This document shows, in pieces, positions 19,218-27,987 of a stretch of 64,000 nucleotides of DNA. Position 1 is the first letter of the stretch. Each line of letters opens with the position of its first letter. The stretch comes from Massilia pinisoli. Lineage in GTDB: Bacteria > Pseudomonadota > Gammaproteobacteria > Burkholderiales > Burkholderiaceae_D. The stretch is from positions 186,001-250,000 of the forward strand of contig NZ_JANUGW010000005.1 of NCBI RefSeq assembly GCF_024753285.1. The letters run 5' to 3'. Position numbers and translations under genes: made by a program. The notes beneath the pieces were generated by a model that had not been told where the DNA came from, did no database searches, and saw nothing but the letters and a program-made list of their open reading frames with translations.

Positions 19218-20086
19218 TTCCCGGGCCCTTTGAAGTATTTGAAAAATTCCGAGTTCGAATCGAGCACGATCACGTCGTTCCGACCCTTGAACGTGGCCTT
19301 GTACGCCTCCATCGACCGATAGAACCGGTAGAACTCCGGATTCTTGCCGAACGACTGCGCATAGATCTGCGACGCCTGCGCATCGCCCTCGCCCTTGATC
19401 GTCTCGGCGTCGCGCTGGCCTTCGGCGAGGATCGTGTTGCGCTGGCGCTCGGCGTCGGCGCGGATCGTTTCCGCCTCGGCCGCGCCCGTCGCGCGGAATT
19501 CGTTCGCCACGCGCACGCGGTCGGCCTTCATGCGCTCGTACACGGCGTTGTTCACCTGGTCGACGAATTCGATGCGCTTCAGGTGCACGTCGAACACTTC
19601 CACGCCCAGGTCTTTCGCGTCTTGCGCGAGGTCGGTGCGGACGGCGGCCGCGACGTCCGCGCGCTTGCCGCCCGTGAGGACATCCGCCAGGTTGCGCTTG
19701 CCGATCTCGGCCGTAAGCGCATTGCGCACGAGCTGGCCCAGGCGCTCGGCGCCGCGGTCCGCGTTGCCGTTAATGGCGATCACGTACTGGCGCGGGTTCA
19801 CGATGCGCCATTTGACGAAGGCGTTGACGAGCAAATCCTTCTTTTCGGCCGTCATGAAGCGCTCGCCGTCCGGCGTGTCGAGCGTCTGCAGGCGCTTGTC
19901 GAGGTACACGACGTTCTGGAACGGCGGCGGCGCCTTGAAGTTCAGGCCCGGTTCCTGGATCACCTCGCGCAATTCGCCCAGCGCATACACGACGGCATAG
20001 CGATGCTGGTCGACGACGAACATCGACGACGCCGCGAGCGCGACGACGAGCGCGCCCCCGAGCAGTATGGCAAACAGGCGGCCCAT
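19214..20086 (-). CDS. hflC: FtsH protease modulator HflC
   Basis: HflC forms with HflK the large membrane complex that surrounds and modulates the FtsH protease. The 290-residue protein has an N-terminal TM anchor (about 4-24), an SPFH/band-7 domain (YAVVYALGELREVIQEPGLNFK onward) and a helical C-terminal stalk ending FFKYFKGPGK. Its ATG overlaps the hflK stop codon (TGATG). The TAG stop codon is the first TAG of a GTAGGGTGGACGG repeat arm, so the 3' end of the gene appears to be set by the repeat. Confidence 0.97.
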   Translation of the reverse strand: MGRLFAILLGGALVVALAASSMFVVDQHRYAVVYALGELREVIQEPGLNFKAPPPFQNVVYLDKRLQTLDTPDGERFMTAEKKDLLVNAFVKWRIVNPRQYVIAINGNADRGAERLGQLVRNALTAEIGKRNLADVLTGGKRADVAAAVRTDLAQDAKDLGVEVFDVHLKRIEFVDQVNNAVYERMKADRVRVANEFRATGAAEAETIRADAERQRNTILAEGQRDAETIKGEGDAQASQIYAQSFGKNPEFYRFYRSMEAYKATFKGRNDVIVLDSNSEFFKYFKGPGK

Positions 20087-21441
20087 CAGCGGCTCTCCCG
20101 TTCGCGGCCCGTGTCGCGGCTGCGCAGCTCGCGCGTGCGCGCCGATTCGCCCGACGCGTTGTCCGGCTGCGTCGCGGTGGACGATTGCTGCTGCGGTTGC
20201 GACTGGGCCTGCGGCTGCTGCGCCGGCTGGGCCGGGTTCTGCGGCGGCGCCATCACAGGGCCGGAGCCCGCGCCGCGCGCCGCCTCGTTCGCGGTCGACT
20301 GGGCCAGCAGGCGGTCCAGCGGCAGGTACACCTGGTTGGTGCCGTTCTTCGTGTCGATCATGACCTTGCTCGTGCTGGAGAGGATTTGCTGCATCGTCTC
20401 GATATACATGCGGTCGCGCGTGACGGCCGGCGCCTTCGCGTACTCGGCGACGACCTTGTCGAAGCGCGCGGCGGCGCCCGTCGCCTGGTTGACGACCTGC
20501 GCGCGATAGCCTTCCGCATCCTGCACGAGGCGCGCCGCGCGGCCCTTGGCCTGCGGGATGATGTCGTCGGCGAACGCCTGCGCTTCGCTGCGTGCGCGCG
20601 CACGCTCTTCCTGCGCCTTGCCGGCATCCTCGAACGCGGCGACGACCTGGTCCGGCGGCTGCACGGACTGCATCGTCACGCCGACGATGTCAGCGCCCAT
20701 CTTGTAGCGGTCGACCATGAGCTGGATCGCTTCACGCGCCTGCGCCCCGAGCTTGTCGCGGCCTTCGTAGAGGACGGTGTCCATGCGGTTCTGGCCCACG
20801 AGTTCGCGCACGACGGTCTCGGCCGCGTCGCGGACGGTCTGCACCTGGTCGCGGTTGTTGAACGCCCAGGCGACCGGGTCCTTGATCTTGTACTGCACGG
20901 AGAACTGGACGTCGACGATGTTCTCGTCGCCCGTCAGCATCAGCGCTTCGTTCGGCTGCTTGTTGCGCACGTTCGCGCGATAGCCGATCTCGGCCGTCTG
21001 CGGCTGCGCCGTGTTGACGATGTCGTGCGCCTGGAACGGTGCCGGCCAGTGCCAGTTGAAACCGGCACCCGTCACGTGCGACAGCTTGCCGAACGTCGTC
21101 ACGATGCCGACCTGCCCTTCCTGCACGATGAACGCGCCGCTGGCGAGCCAGATCAGCAAGGCGATGGCGCCGACGACGGTGGCCGTCAGGCCGATGCCGC
21201 GGGCGTCCGGGCGGAACTTGCCGCCGTCGCCGCCGCGCTTGCCGCCGAACAGGCGGTTCAGGCGCTGATTGAAGTCGTTCCACAGTTCCGCGAGTTCAGG
21301 CGGTCCCTCGTTGTCGTTCTTATTGTTGGGGCGCCGCCCCTCGTTCGACTTGGGTTTGTGGCCCCAACGCGGATCATTCAAGGACAGCAGAGGGCCGCCG
21401 GCCTTGCGTGTGCCGATCCGTTTAATCAAAGATACAAGCAT
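20086..21441 (-). CDS. hflK: FtsH protease modulator HflK
   Basis: This is the partner of HflC in the inner-membrane HflKC complex. The 451-residue protein has a charged Gly-rich N-terminal cytoplasmic segment (about 1-85), a TM helix (about 88-106: TVVGAIALLIWLASGAF), an SPFH domain (FIVQEGQVGIVTTFG to about 290) and a Gln/Pro-rich low-complexity C-terminus. It begins three bases after the hflX stop codon and overlaps hflC by one base, so hfq-hflX-hflK-hflC read as one operon. Confidence 0.97.
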   Translation of the reverse strand: MLVSLIKRIGTRKAGGPLLSLNDPRWGHKPKSNEGRRPNNKNDNEGPPELAELWNDFNQRLNRLFGGKRGGDGGKFRPDARGIGLTATVVGAIALLIWLASGAFIVQEGQVGIVTTFGKLSHVTGAGFNWHWPAPFQAHDIVNTAQPQTAEIGYRANVRNKQPNEALMLTGDENIVDVQFSVQYKIKDPVAWAFNNRDQVQTVRDAAETVVRELVGQNRMDTVLYEGRDKLGAQAREAIQLMVDRYKMGADIVGVTMQSVQPPDQVVAAFEDAGKAQEERARARSEAQAFADDIIPQAKGRAARLVQDAEGYRAQVVNQATGAAARFDKVVAEYAKAPAVTRDRMYIETMQQILSSTSKVMIDTKNGTNQVYLPLDRLLAQSTANEAARGAGSGPVMAPPQNPAQPAQQPQAQSQPQQQSSTATQPDNASGESARTRELRSRDTGRERESR

Positions 21442-21444
21442 AGA

Positions 21445-22632
21445 CTAGTGGGGTCCGGGATGGGGAGTCGCGGGCATGGGGTCGGCATGCGCATAGCCGA
21501 CTTCCTCGCCTTCCTGCTCGTCGGCGTCCGGCAAGGCTGCCGGGCGGCCGGCCGCTTCGACGATCGCGTCGCGCAACAGGTCGAGGCCCGCGCCGCTCCT
21601 GGCGCTGATGAAAACGCGGCTGATCTTACCATATTCATCACGCTCGATTCCCGGCTCGAGGCCCGCGGCATCGATCTTGTTCCAGACGAGGATCTGGGGA
21701 ATATGGTCGGCGCCGATCTCGCGCAGCACGTCGTTGACCTGGTCGATCTGCTCCATCCGCACGGGCGATGCGCCATCGACGACGTGCAGGAGCAGGTCGG
21801 CGTGGATGGTTTCTTCGAGGGTCGCGCGGAACGCGGCGACCAGCTGGTGCGGCAGTTCGCGCACGAAACCGACCGTATCGGACACGACGACGTTGCCGGT
21901 GTCGGGGCCGAGGTACAGGCGGCGCGACGTCGTGTCCAGCGTGGCGAACAACTGGTTCGCGACGTACACGCCGGCCTTCGTCAGGGTATTGAACAGCGTC
22001 GACTTGCCGGCGTTGGTATAGCCGACGAGCGACACGGAAAACGTCTGGTTGCGCCCGCGCGAACGGCGCTGGGTCTCGTGTTGCTTGCGCAGCTTCGTCA
22101 GACGCGTGCGCAGCATCTTGACGCGCTCGCCGATGAGACGGCGGTCGGTCTCGAGCTGGGTTTCGCCGGGACCGCGCAGGCCGATACCGCCCTTCTGGCG
22201 TTCCAAGTGGGTCCAGCCGCGGATCAGGCGCGTGGCCAGGTGCTGCAGCTGGGCCAGTTCGACCTGCAGCTTGCCCTCGTGGCTCTGCGCGCGCTGCGCG
22301 AAGATGTCGAGGATCAGGCTGGTGCGGTCGACGACGCGCACGTTGAGGCGCCGCTCCAGGTTACGCTGCTGGGCGGGCGACAGGGCGTGGTTGAAAATGA
22401 CGATCTCGACCTTATCGGCGAGAACGGCCTGCGCGATCTCGTCGGCCTTGCCGCTGCCGACGAAATGCGCGGGATCTGGACTGTTGCGCTTCGCGGTGAT
22501 CGTGGTGACCGGTTCGGCCCCCGCCGAGCGCGCCAGCAGGGCCAGTTCTTCGAGACTGGCCTTGAAGTCGCCAGCACCGAAATCGATACCGACCAGTGCG
22601 GCGCGCATGGAGTTGCCGGACACGTCAGCCAT
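21445..22632 (-). CDS. hflX: Ribosome-associated GTPase HflX
   Basis: HflX splits or rescues stalled ribosomes, especially after heat stress. It has an N-terminal HflX subdomain (about 10-110), a coiled coil, the glycine-rich GGIGLRGPGETQLETDRR segment, and a GTPase domain with G1 GYTNAGKST (204-212), G3 DTVGFV and G4 NKID. The ATG at 22632 is chosen for its preceding GAGTGAGG; a GTG at 22641 overlapping the hfq stop codon (GTGA) is an alternative that adds three residues. It lies directly downstream of hfq. Confidence 0.96.
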   Translation of the reverse strand: MADVSGNSMRAALVGIDFGAGDFKASLEELALLARSAGAEPVTTITAKRNSPDPAHFVGSGKADEIAQAVLADKVEIVIFNHALSPAQQRNLERRLNVRVVDRTSLILDIFAQRAQSHEGKLQVELAQLQHLATRLIRGWTHLERQKGGIGLRGPGETQLETDRRLIGERVKMLRTRLTKLRKQHETQRRSRGRNQTFSVSLVGYTNAGKSTLFNTLTKAGVYVANQLFATLDTTSRRLYLGPDTGNVVVSDTVGFVRELPHQLVAAFRATLEETIHADLLLHVVDGASPVRMEQIDQVNDVLREIGADHIPQILVWNKIDAAGLEPGIERDEYGKISRVFISARSGAGLDLLRDAIVEAAGRPAALPDADEQEGEEVGYAHADPMPATPHPGPH

Positions 22633-22637
22633 CGACC

Positions 22638-22874
22638 TCACTCGGCGTCTTGTTCGAGGTTGAGGTTGACGGCGCGGGCCGGAACGACGGTGGAGATAGC
22701 GTGCTTGTAAACCATCTGGGTGACCGTGTTACGCAGCAGGACCACGTACTGGTCGAAGGACTCGATATGGCCCTGGAGCTTGATCCCGTTGACCAGGTAG
22801 ATCGAGACGGGGACGTGCTCTTTGCGCAAGGCGTTGAGGAATGGGTCTTGTAACAGTTGCCCTTTGTTGCTCAT
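22638..22874 (-). CDS. hfq: RNA chaperone Hfq
   Basis: Hfq is the hexameric Sm-like protein that mediates sRNA-mRNA pairing. The 78-residue protein starts at the ATG at 22874 ([19 protein letters not shown]) and shows Sm1 ([23 protein letters not shown]) and Sm2 ([12 protein letters not shown]); the proximal-site residues Q8 and K57-type YKH are present. The C-terminal tail is short, as in betaproteobacteria. A GGAGCT sequence precedes the start. It heads hfq-hflX-hflK-hflC. Confidence 0.99.
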   Translation of the reverse strand: MSNKGQLLQDPFLNALRKEHVPVSIYLVNGIKLQGHIESFDQYVVLLRNTVTQMVYKHAISTVVPARAVNLNLEQDAE

Positions 22875-23080
22875 GACAGCTCCGTGATGTTGTTGTCGTA
22901 TAAAAATTGTGGCGGGATGCCGGATTTCAAGTGGCTGCGCCAACATTCTCAAGCTGTGAATGTTCGCCCAGGCTCACTGTAACCTGTTTTGGTCTTTTTT
23001 GTCGTACTGCTATGGTTAATCCTGGCTTAAAAAGCTGCTTGCAGTATCGAATATCGGCTGCGGATGCAACGCCGAACATC
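22875..23080 (-). promoter_or_regulatory. Leader region upstream of hfq
   Basis: The gap between der and hfq holds no open frame with coding character and is AT-rich near hfq. A minus-strand TTGAAA followed after about 20 bases by ATTTTTATACG is a possible but imperfect promoter. The der-proximal end is occupied by repeat copy C. An independent hfq promoter is likely given the gap, but was not pinned down. Confidence 0.35.
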
Positions 23081-23112
23081 GGTAGGGTGGACGGCTTGCC
23101 GTCCACCCTACC
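23081..23112. repeat. REP-like palindrome, GGACGG subfamily (copy C)
   Basis: GGTAGGGTGGACGGC and its exact reverse complement form a 15-bp stem with only two bases between the arms (a 4-6 base loop in practice). It lies eight bases past the der stop codon, between der and hfq, and could double as a transcript-end hairpin. Confidence 0.88.
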
Positions 23113-23120
23113 CGCGCCGG

Positions 23121-24458
23121 TTAGTCCTTGGCGAACGGGTTCTTGCCACTCCTCAGCTCGATCCGCAGCGGCGTGCCGATCAGGTCGAACGTATCGCGGA
23201 AATGCTTTTCCAGGAAGCGCTTGTACGGCTCCGTGATGCCGTCCAGCGCATTGCCGTGGATGACGATGATCGGCGGATTCTGGCCGCCCTGGTGGGCATA
23301 CCGCATTTTCGGACGCGTGCTGCCCTTGCGCTTCGGTTCCTGCTTCTCGACGGCTTCCTGCAGCGCGCGCGTCAGGCGCGGCGTCGACAGCTTCGCGGTC
23401 GCCGCGGCATATGCCGTGTCGATCGCCTTCATCAGGTGGTTGATGCCCGTGCCCTTCAGCGCCGAGATGAATTTGGTCTCGGCGAAATCGAGGAAGTTCA
23501 GCTTGCGGTCGATGTCGTTCTTGATCTGGTCGCGCTGGTCGGACGTGAGACCGTCCCACTTGTTGACGGCGACGACGAGCGCGCGGCCCGTCTCCAGGAT
23601 GAAGCCGGCGATGTGCGCGTCCTGCTCGGAGATGTCCTGCTGCGCGTCGAGCATCAGCACGACGACGTTCGCCTCCGAGATCGACTGCAGGGTCTTCACC
23701 ACCGAAAATTTTTCGATGGCCTCGAACACCTTGCCGCGGCGGCGGATGCCGGCCGTGTCGATCAGCGTGTAGTTCTTGCCGCCCTTCTCGAACGGCACCT
23801 CGATCGAATCGCGCGTGGTGCCCGGCATGTCGAACGCGATCACGCGCTGCTCGCCCACGAGCGTGTTGATGAGGGTGGACTTGCCGACGTTCGGCCGCCC
23901 CACGAGCGCGATCTTGACGCCGTAGTCGGCCGGCTCCAGCTCTTCCTCTTCCGCGGGACGCTGCTGCACGGCTTCGTCGATGGCTTCGTTGACGAGGTCC
24001 AGCACGCCGTCGCCGTGGGCCGCGGAGATCACGTACGGATCGCCCATGCCCAGCTCGTAGAAGTCGGCCGTGACGGACGTGTACTTCATGCCCTCGCTCT
24101 TGTTCACGACGAGCATGACCTTGCGGCCCGACTTGCGCAGGAAGTCGGTGATGGTCTTGTCGTGCGGCGTGAGGCCCTGGCGGCCGTCCACGATGAACAT
24201 GACGATATCCGCCTCGGCGACGGCCTGGCGCGTCTGCAGCGCCATCTCGTGCATGATGCCTTCCTTGGCGACCGGCTCGAAACCTCCGGTATCGATGACC
24301 AGGAACGGCCGTTCGCCCATGCGCCCTTCGCCGTAGTGGCGGTCGCGCGTGAGACCGGGCAGATCCGCCACAAGCGCGTCGCGCGAGCGGGTCATGCGAT
24401 TGAATAAGGTCGACTTTCCGACGTTGGGACGACCTACGAGTGCGATTACCGGCTTCAT
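23121..24458 (-). CDS. der: Ribosome biogenesis GTPase Der (EngA)
   Basis: Der is the tandem-G-domain GTPase needed for 50S subunit maturation. The 445-residue protein has GD1 with GRPNVGKST (9-17), DTGGF and NKSE, an acidic linker, GD2 with a second GRPNVGKST (about 183-191), [10 protein letters not shown] and NKWD, and a C-terminal KH-like domain ending in a basic tail. It is six bases downstream of bamB and ends next to a REP-like palindrome. Confidence 0.98.
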   Translation of the reverse strand: MKPVIALVGRPNVGKSTLFNRMTRSRDALVADLPGLTRDRHYGEGRMGERPFLVIDTGGFEPVAKEGIMHEMALQTRQAVAEADIVMFIVDGRQGLTPHDKTITDFLRKSGRKVMLVVNKSEGMKYTSVTADFYELGMGDPYVISAAHGDGVLDLVNEAIDEAVQQRPAEEEELEPADYGVKIALVGRPNVGKSTLINTLVGEQRVIAFDMPGTTRDSIEVPFEKGGKNYTLIDTAGIRRRGKVFEAIEKFSVVKTLQSISEANVVVLMLDAQQDISEQDAHIAGFILETGRALVVAVNKWDGLTSDQRDQIKNDIDRKLNFLDFAETKFISALKGTGINHLMKAIDTAYAAATAKLSTPRLTRALQEAVEKQEPKRKGSTRPKMRYAHQGGQNPPIIVIHGNALDGITEPYKRFLEKHFRDTFDLIGTPLRIELRSGKNPFAKD

Positions 24459-24464
24459 TGAATC

Positions 24465-25610
24465 TTATTCGACCGCGATGGCGGTCACTGTTCCATTTTG
24501 TGTTTGAAAAATCAGGTTCGAACCGGCGACGAGGGGCGTCGATTCGATGGCGCTGCCGTCCGTGGCGGCGCGGGACAGGAACGCCCCATCTTCGCGCGAC
24601 AGGAAGTGCACATAACCCTGGTAGTCGCCGACGGCGACGGCGCGACCGTACGACACGGGCGTCGACAGGCGGCGGTATGCCAGCTTGTCGTTCTTCCACG
24701 CGCTCGTGCCGCTGTCGCGGTTGTACGCGTAGACGGCGCCCTTGTCGTCCGGGACGAACACGAAGCGCTGGTCGGCGGCGACGCCCACTTCGGACGACAG
24801 GTCGCGGGTCCAGCGCGGGCTGCCCGTCGCGAGGTCGAAGCAGCCGACGCGGCCCTGGTACGACACGGCGCAGACTTCGTCGTCGATCACGACCGGCGTG
24901 CCGCCCATGTCGGTGACGCGCTCCAGTTCCGTCGCGCCGCGCGCGATGCCGACCTCGATCTCCCAGCGCGGTGCGCCGGTGGCGAGGATCAGCGACATCA
25001 GCTTGCCGCCCGGCTGGGCGATCAGCACGTCCTTGTCGTGGATGACCATGCCCGGCGCGAGGCGCAAGGTCAGTGCCGGCGCGGTGCGCTGCACGGTCCA
25101 TTTCTTCTGGCCCGTCTTGGCGTCGTAGCCGACGATGCGGTTGTCGATGCTGCGCGCGACGACGATGCCCTGGCCGACGACAGGCGCCGACAGGATCTCG
25201 GACGACAGTTGGGCATCCCACAGCTTCTTGCCGTCCATGTCGAACGCGAGCAGCATGCCCTTGGCGCCGCCCAGCACGATGACGTTGCCGTCCGTGCCGA
25301 CGCCCGCCGTCAGGTCCATGCCCGCCTTCGTGCGCCAGAGCTGGCGGCCCGTCGCGGCTTCCACGCGCACGAGCGTACCGTCGCCCCCGGCCGCGACGAT
25401 GGTGTTGTCGGCGACGGCCGGCGAGAACATGTAGTTCTGCGATTTGCCGACTTCCAGCTTCCACGCCGTACGCACGGCCATCGAGCCTTTCAGGTCGACG
25501 AGCGGCGTGGGCTGGTTGCCCTTCGATTTCGACGCGAACGGGTTGAGCGAGGAGCAGCCCGCCATCAGGGCGAACATACCGACACCAACGAGCTTCCGGG
25601 TAATACGCAT
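24465..25610 (-). CDS. bamB: Outer membrane protein assembly factor BamB
   Basis: BamB is a lipoprotein of the BAM complex that inserts beta-barrel proteins. The 381-residue protein has a lipoprotein signal with lipobox LMAG-C at Cys19, and an eight-bladed PQQ-like beta-propeller with repeated blade motifs such as ATGRQLWRTK, GKKLWDAQLS, GQKKWTVQ and GSPRWTRDL. The gene order yfgM-bamB-der is conserved in proteobacteria. Confidence 0.97.
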   Translation of the reverse strand: MRITRKLVGVGMFALMAGCSSLNPFASKSKGNQPTPLVDLKGSMAVRTAWKLEVGKSQNYMFSPAVADNTIVAAGGDGTLVRVEAATGRQLWRTKAGMDLTAGVGTDGNVIVLGGAKGMLLAFDMDGKKLWDAQLSSEILSAPVVGQGIVVARSIDNRIVGYDAKTGQKKWTVQRTAPALTLRLAPGMVIHDKDVLIAQPGGKLMSLILATGAPRWEIEVGIARGATELERVTDMGGTPVVIDDEVCAVSYQGRVGCFDLATGSPRWTRDLSSEVGVAADQRFVFVPDDKGAVYAYNRDSGTSAWKNDKLAYRRLSTPVSYGRAVAVGDYQGYVHFLSREDGAFLSRAATDGSAIESTPLVAGSNLIFQTQNGTVTAIAVE

Positions 25611-25727
25611 GTGTTTTTTTACCTTGTTCTCAAAAACGTCGTTCCCGCCGGGCCGGCGCAGCGGCGCCGCGCCTGGCGCGACCTGCCGATGCCCGCGACG
25701 CGAGCGGGAAGGACGGGTTTATCTGAC

Positions 25728-26381
25728 TTACGCTGCCGCTTTCGGCGCCGGTGCGGCACCGCCGATCGCATCCAGCTTGACCTGCACGACCTGGCGGCCC
25801 GGGTGGTTCTTGGCCATATTGTCGAGCGCGCTCTGGTACGCGGTGCGCGCCTCAAGCAGCTTGTTCTGCGCGACGAGGATGTCGCCCTTGCGGTCCAGGA
25901 CTTCGGCCGCGAACTGCGCGGGGAACTCGCCATTCAGCTGCGCCAGCGCCTGGTCGTAGGCCTTCTCGTCCAGCAGCACGCCGGACAGGCGCAGCTTCGC
26001 GATGGCCTTGTACTCGTCGTCGCCGTGGTCGATCGCCCATTGCAGCTGGGTCTTCGCGGTTTTCAGGTCGTTCGCGTCGAACGCGGCCTTGGCGGCGGTC
26101 AGCGCGGCCATCTGGCCGTACGCGGTCGAACCGTACTTGCCTTCGATGTCGCTCGTGATGCGCTGGATCTTGGCCTTGTCATTGGCCTGGACGGCTTCCG
26201 TCAGGCCGTCGTACAGGCCGGACGCTTCCGCGGCCTGCGTGCGCTGGTGCGCGTTCCAGAAATTGTAGCCGGCGTAGCTGCCCAGCGCGATGATCAGCAC
26301 CCAGCTGATCAGATTGCCGTACTGGCCCCAGAAGGCCTTGAAATTGGCTATCTGTTCCTGTTCTTCGAGATCGTATGCCAT
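25728..26381 (-). CDS. YfgM-type tetratricopeptide protein (ancillary SecYEG translocon subunit)
   Basis: The 217-residue protein has one TM helix (about 23-41) and a periplasmic TPR-like domain, the architecture of YfgM, which associates with SecYEG and the chaperone PpiD. The N-terminal EEQEQIANFKAFWGQYGN and the position between hisS and bamB support the assignment. It ends in an Ala/Pro-rich tail. The 117-bp gap to bamB holds only short GC-rich inverted repeats. Confidence 0.92.
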   Translation of the reverse strand: MAYDLEEQEQIANFKAFWGQYGNLISWVLIIALGSYAGYNFWNAHQRTQAAEASGLYDGLTEAVQANDKAKIQRITSDIEGKYGSTAYGQMAALTAAKAAFDANDLKTAKTQLQWAIDHGDDEYKAIAKLRLSGVLLDEKAYDQALAQLNGEFPAQFAAEVLDRKGDILVAQNKLLEARTAYQSALDNMAKNHPGRQVVQVKLDAIGGAAPAPKAAA

Positions 26382-26439
26382 GGACGTCGTTCTTAGTCGT
26401 TATCGTTGGTTGAAGGTGCCCGCGCGCGCGGGCTGCGGA

Positions 26440-27783
26440 TTATGGATGGTAATGCACGTGGTCGTGGTCATGATCGTGGTCGTGACCGCCCACGATCTGG
26501 TCGACGATGAAGTCGACGGCGTCGTCGAACGGCACGCTCGACTGCTGGCCGCCCGCCTCGCCTTCGCGCAGCGCCTTCACTGCGACGACGCCGTTCTTGA
26601 CCTCGTCCTCGCCGATGATCACGGCGAACGCGGCGCCCGAGCCATCGGCCTTCTTCATCTGGCTCTTGAAGCTGCCCGCCCCGGCCGGCGTCGCGCAGTG
26701 CAGGACGACGTCCAGGCCGGCGTCGCGGATGCGCTCGCCAAGGATGAACGCCTTCATCTGCGCGTCCATGCCCTGGTGCACGAGGTAGACGTCGCACTGC
26801 GCCGGCTGCGACGGCTCGCCCTGCGCCTTCATCAGCTCGATCAGGCGCTCGATGCCCATCGCGAAGCCGATGCCCGGCGTCGGCTTGCCGCCGAACGTCT
26901 CGATCAGCGGATCGTAACGGCCGCCGGCGCAGACGGTGCCCTGCGCGCCCAGCAGGTCGGTGACCCACTCGAACACGGTGCGGTTGTAGTAGTCGAGGCC
27001 GCGCACGAGGCGCGGGTTCACCGTGTACTGGACGTTGTTCGCGTCGAGGATCTTCTTGAGGCCCTCGAAGTGCGCGAGCGATTCCTCGCCCAGGTAGGCC
27101 AGCAGTTGCGGCGCCTGGTTGACGAGGTCCTGCATCGCCGGGTTCTTCGTGTCCAGGATCCGCAGCGGGTTCGCGTGCAGGCGGCGCTTGGCTTCCGCGT
27201 CGAGGACGTCGATGTTCGCTTCGAAGTAGGCGATCAGGTCGGCGCGGTGGCGCTGGCGCTCGTCCGCGTTGCCGATCGAGTTCAGCTCGAGACGGATGTT
27301 GTCGAGGCCCAGGTCGTCCCACAGGCGGCGGCACAGCATGATCAGTTCCGCGTCGATGTCCGGGCCGGAGAAGCCGATGGCTTCCGCGCCGAACTGGAAG
27401 AACTGGCGATAGCGGCCGCGCTGCGGACGCTCGTGGCGGAACATCGGGCCCTTGTACCACAGGCGCTTCGGACCGTCGTACGCAAGATTGTGCTCGATGA
27501 CGGCGCGCACGACGCCCGCCGTGCCTTCCGGACGCAGCGTGAGCTGGTCGCCGTTCATCGAATCGGTGAAGGAATACATCTCCTTCTCGACGATGTCGGT
27601 GACGGCGCCGATGGCGCGCGCGAACAGGCCCGTCTCTTCGACGATCGGGGTGACGATCTTCTGGTAGCCGTAGCTCTTGAGCACGGATTCCGCGGTGTTC
27701 TCGAACAATTCCCACAGCGGCGCGTCGGCCGGGAGGATATCGTTCATGCCTTTGATGGCGACGATTTTCTCTGCTTTAGACAT
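26440..27783 (-). CDS. hisS: Histidyl-tRNA synthetase with His-rich C-terminal tail
   Basis: HisS charges tRNA-His. The start at 27783 ([18 protein letters not shown]) fits the family, giving 447 residues. Class II motifs are visible: motif 2 in [17 protein letters not shown], the histidine-specific [13 protein letters not shown], and motif 3 in [11 protein letters not shown], followed by the anticodon-binding domain. The last 14 residues, [14 protein letters not shown], contain seven histidines and lie beyond the usual family end. Their role is unknown; metal binding or a histidine-supply sensor are guesses. The gene is separated from ispG by repeat copy D. Confidence 0.97.
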   Translation of the reverse strand: MSKAEKIVAIKGMNDILPADAPLWELFENTAESVLKSYGYQKIVTPIVEETGLFARAIGAVTDIVEKEMYSFTDSMNGDQLTLRPEGTAGVVRAVIEHNLAYDGPKRLWYKGPMFRHERPQRGRYRQFFQFGAEAIGFSGPDIDAELIMLCRRLWDDLGLDNIRLELNSIGNADERQRHRADLIAYFEANIDVLDAEAKRRLHANPLRILDTKNPAMQDLVNQAPQLLAYLGEESLAHFEGLKKILDANNVQYTVNPRLVRGLDYYNRTVFEWVTDLLGAQGTVCAGGRYDPLIETFGGKPTPGIGFAMGIERLIELMKAQGEPSQPAQCDVYLVHQGMDAQMKAFILGERIRDAGLDVVLHCATPAGAGSFKSQMKKADGSGAAFAVIIGEDEVKNGVVAVKALREGEAGGQQSSVPFDDAVDFIVDQIVGGHDHDHDHDHVHYHP

Positions 27784-27820
27784 ATTCTTTTGTTCTCGTA
27801 TGACGAACGGTTTCCCGTCC

Positions 27821-27987
27821 GGTAGGGTGGACGGGTCCCCCGTCCACGCGGCGATAGTTACCGGCCCCGACACCGCACACGTTCACGAAGCCGACGTTCA
27901 CGAAGCCGCAAAACGATGGCTCCGATATCGAGCGCGTCTTGCTAACGCCAACCATCACCGCGTGGACGGCGGAGCCGTCCACCCTAC
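27821..27987. repeat. REP-like composite element, GGACGG subfamily (copy D), overlaps the ispG stop
   Basis: The left unit GTAGGGTGGACGG with its CCGTCCACGCG partner and the right unit CGCGTGGACGG with CCGTCCACCCTAC frame 167 bp between ispG and hisS. The right arm contains the TAG stop codon of ispG (27984-27986). The centre includes an exact 15-bp tandem repeat of ACGTTCACGAAGCCG (27879-27908). Confidence 0.86.

Noticed and set aside
20185-22710. 841-codon plus-strand open frame opposite hflK and hflX
   Set aside because: It is antisense to well-recognised genes, has the Arg/Ala/Val/His-rich composition of a GC-biased shadow frame and no family motif.
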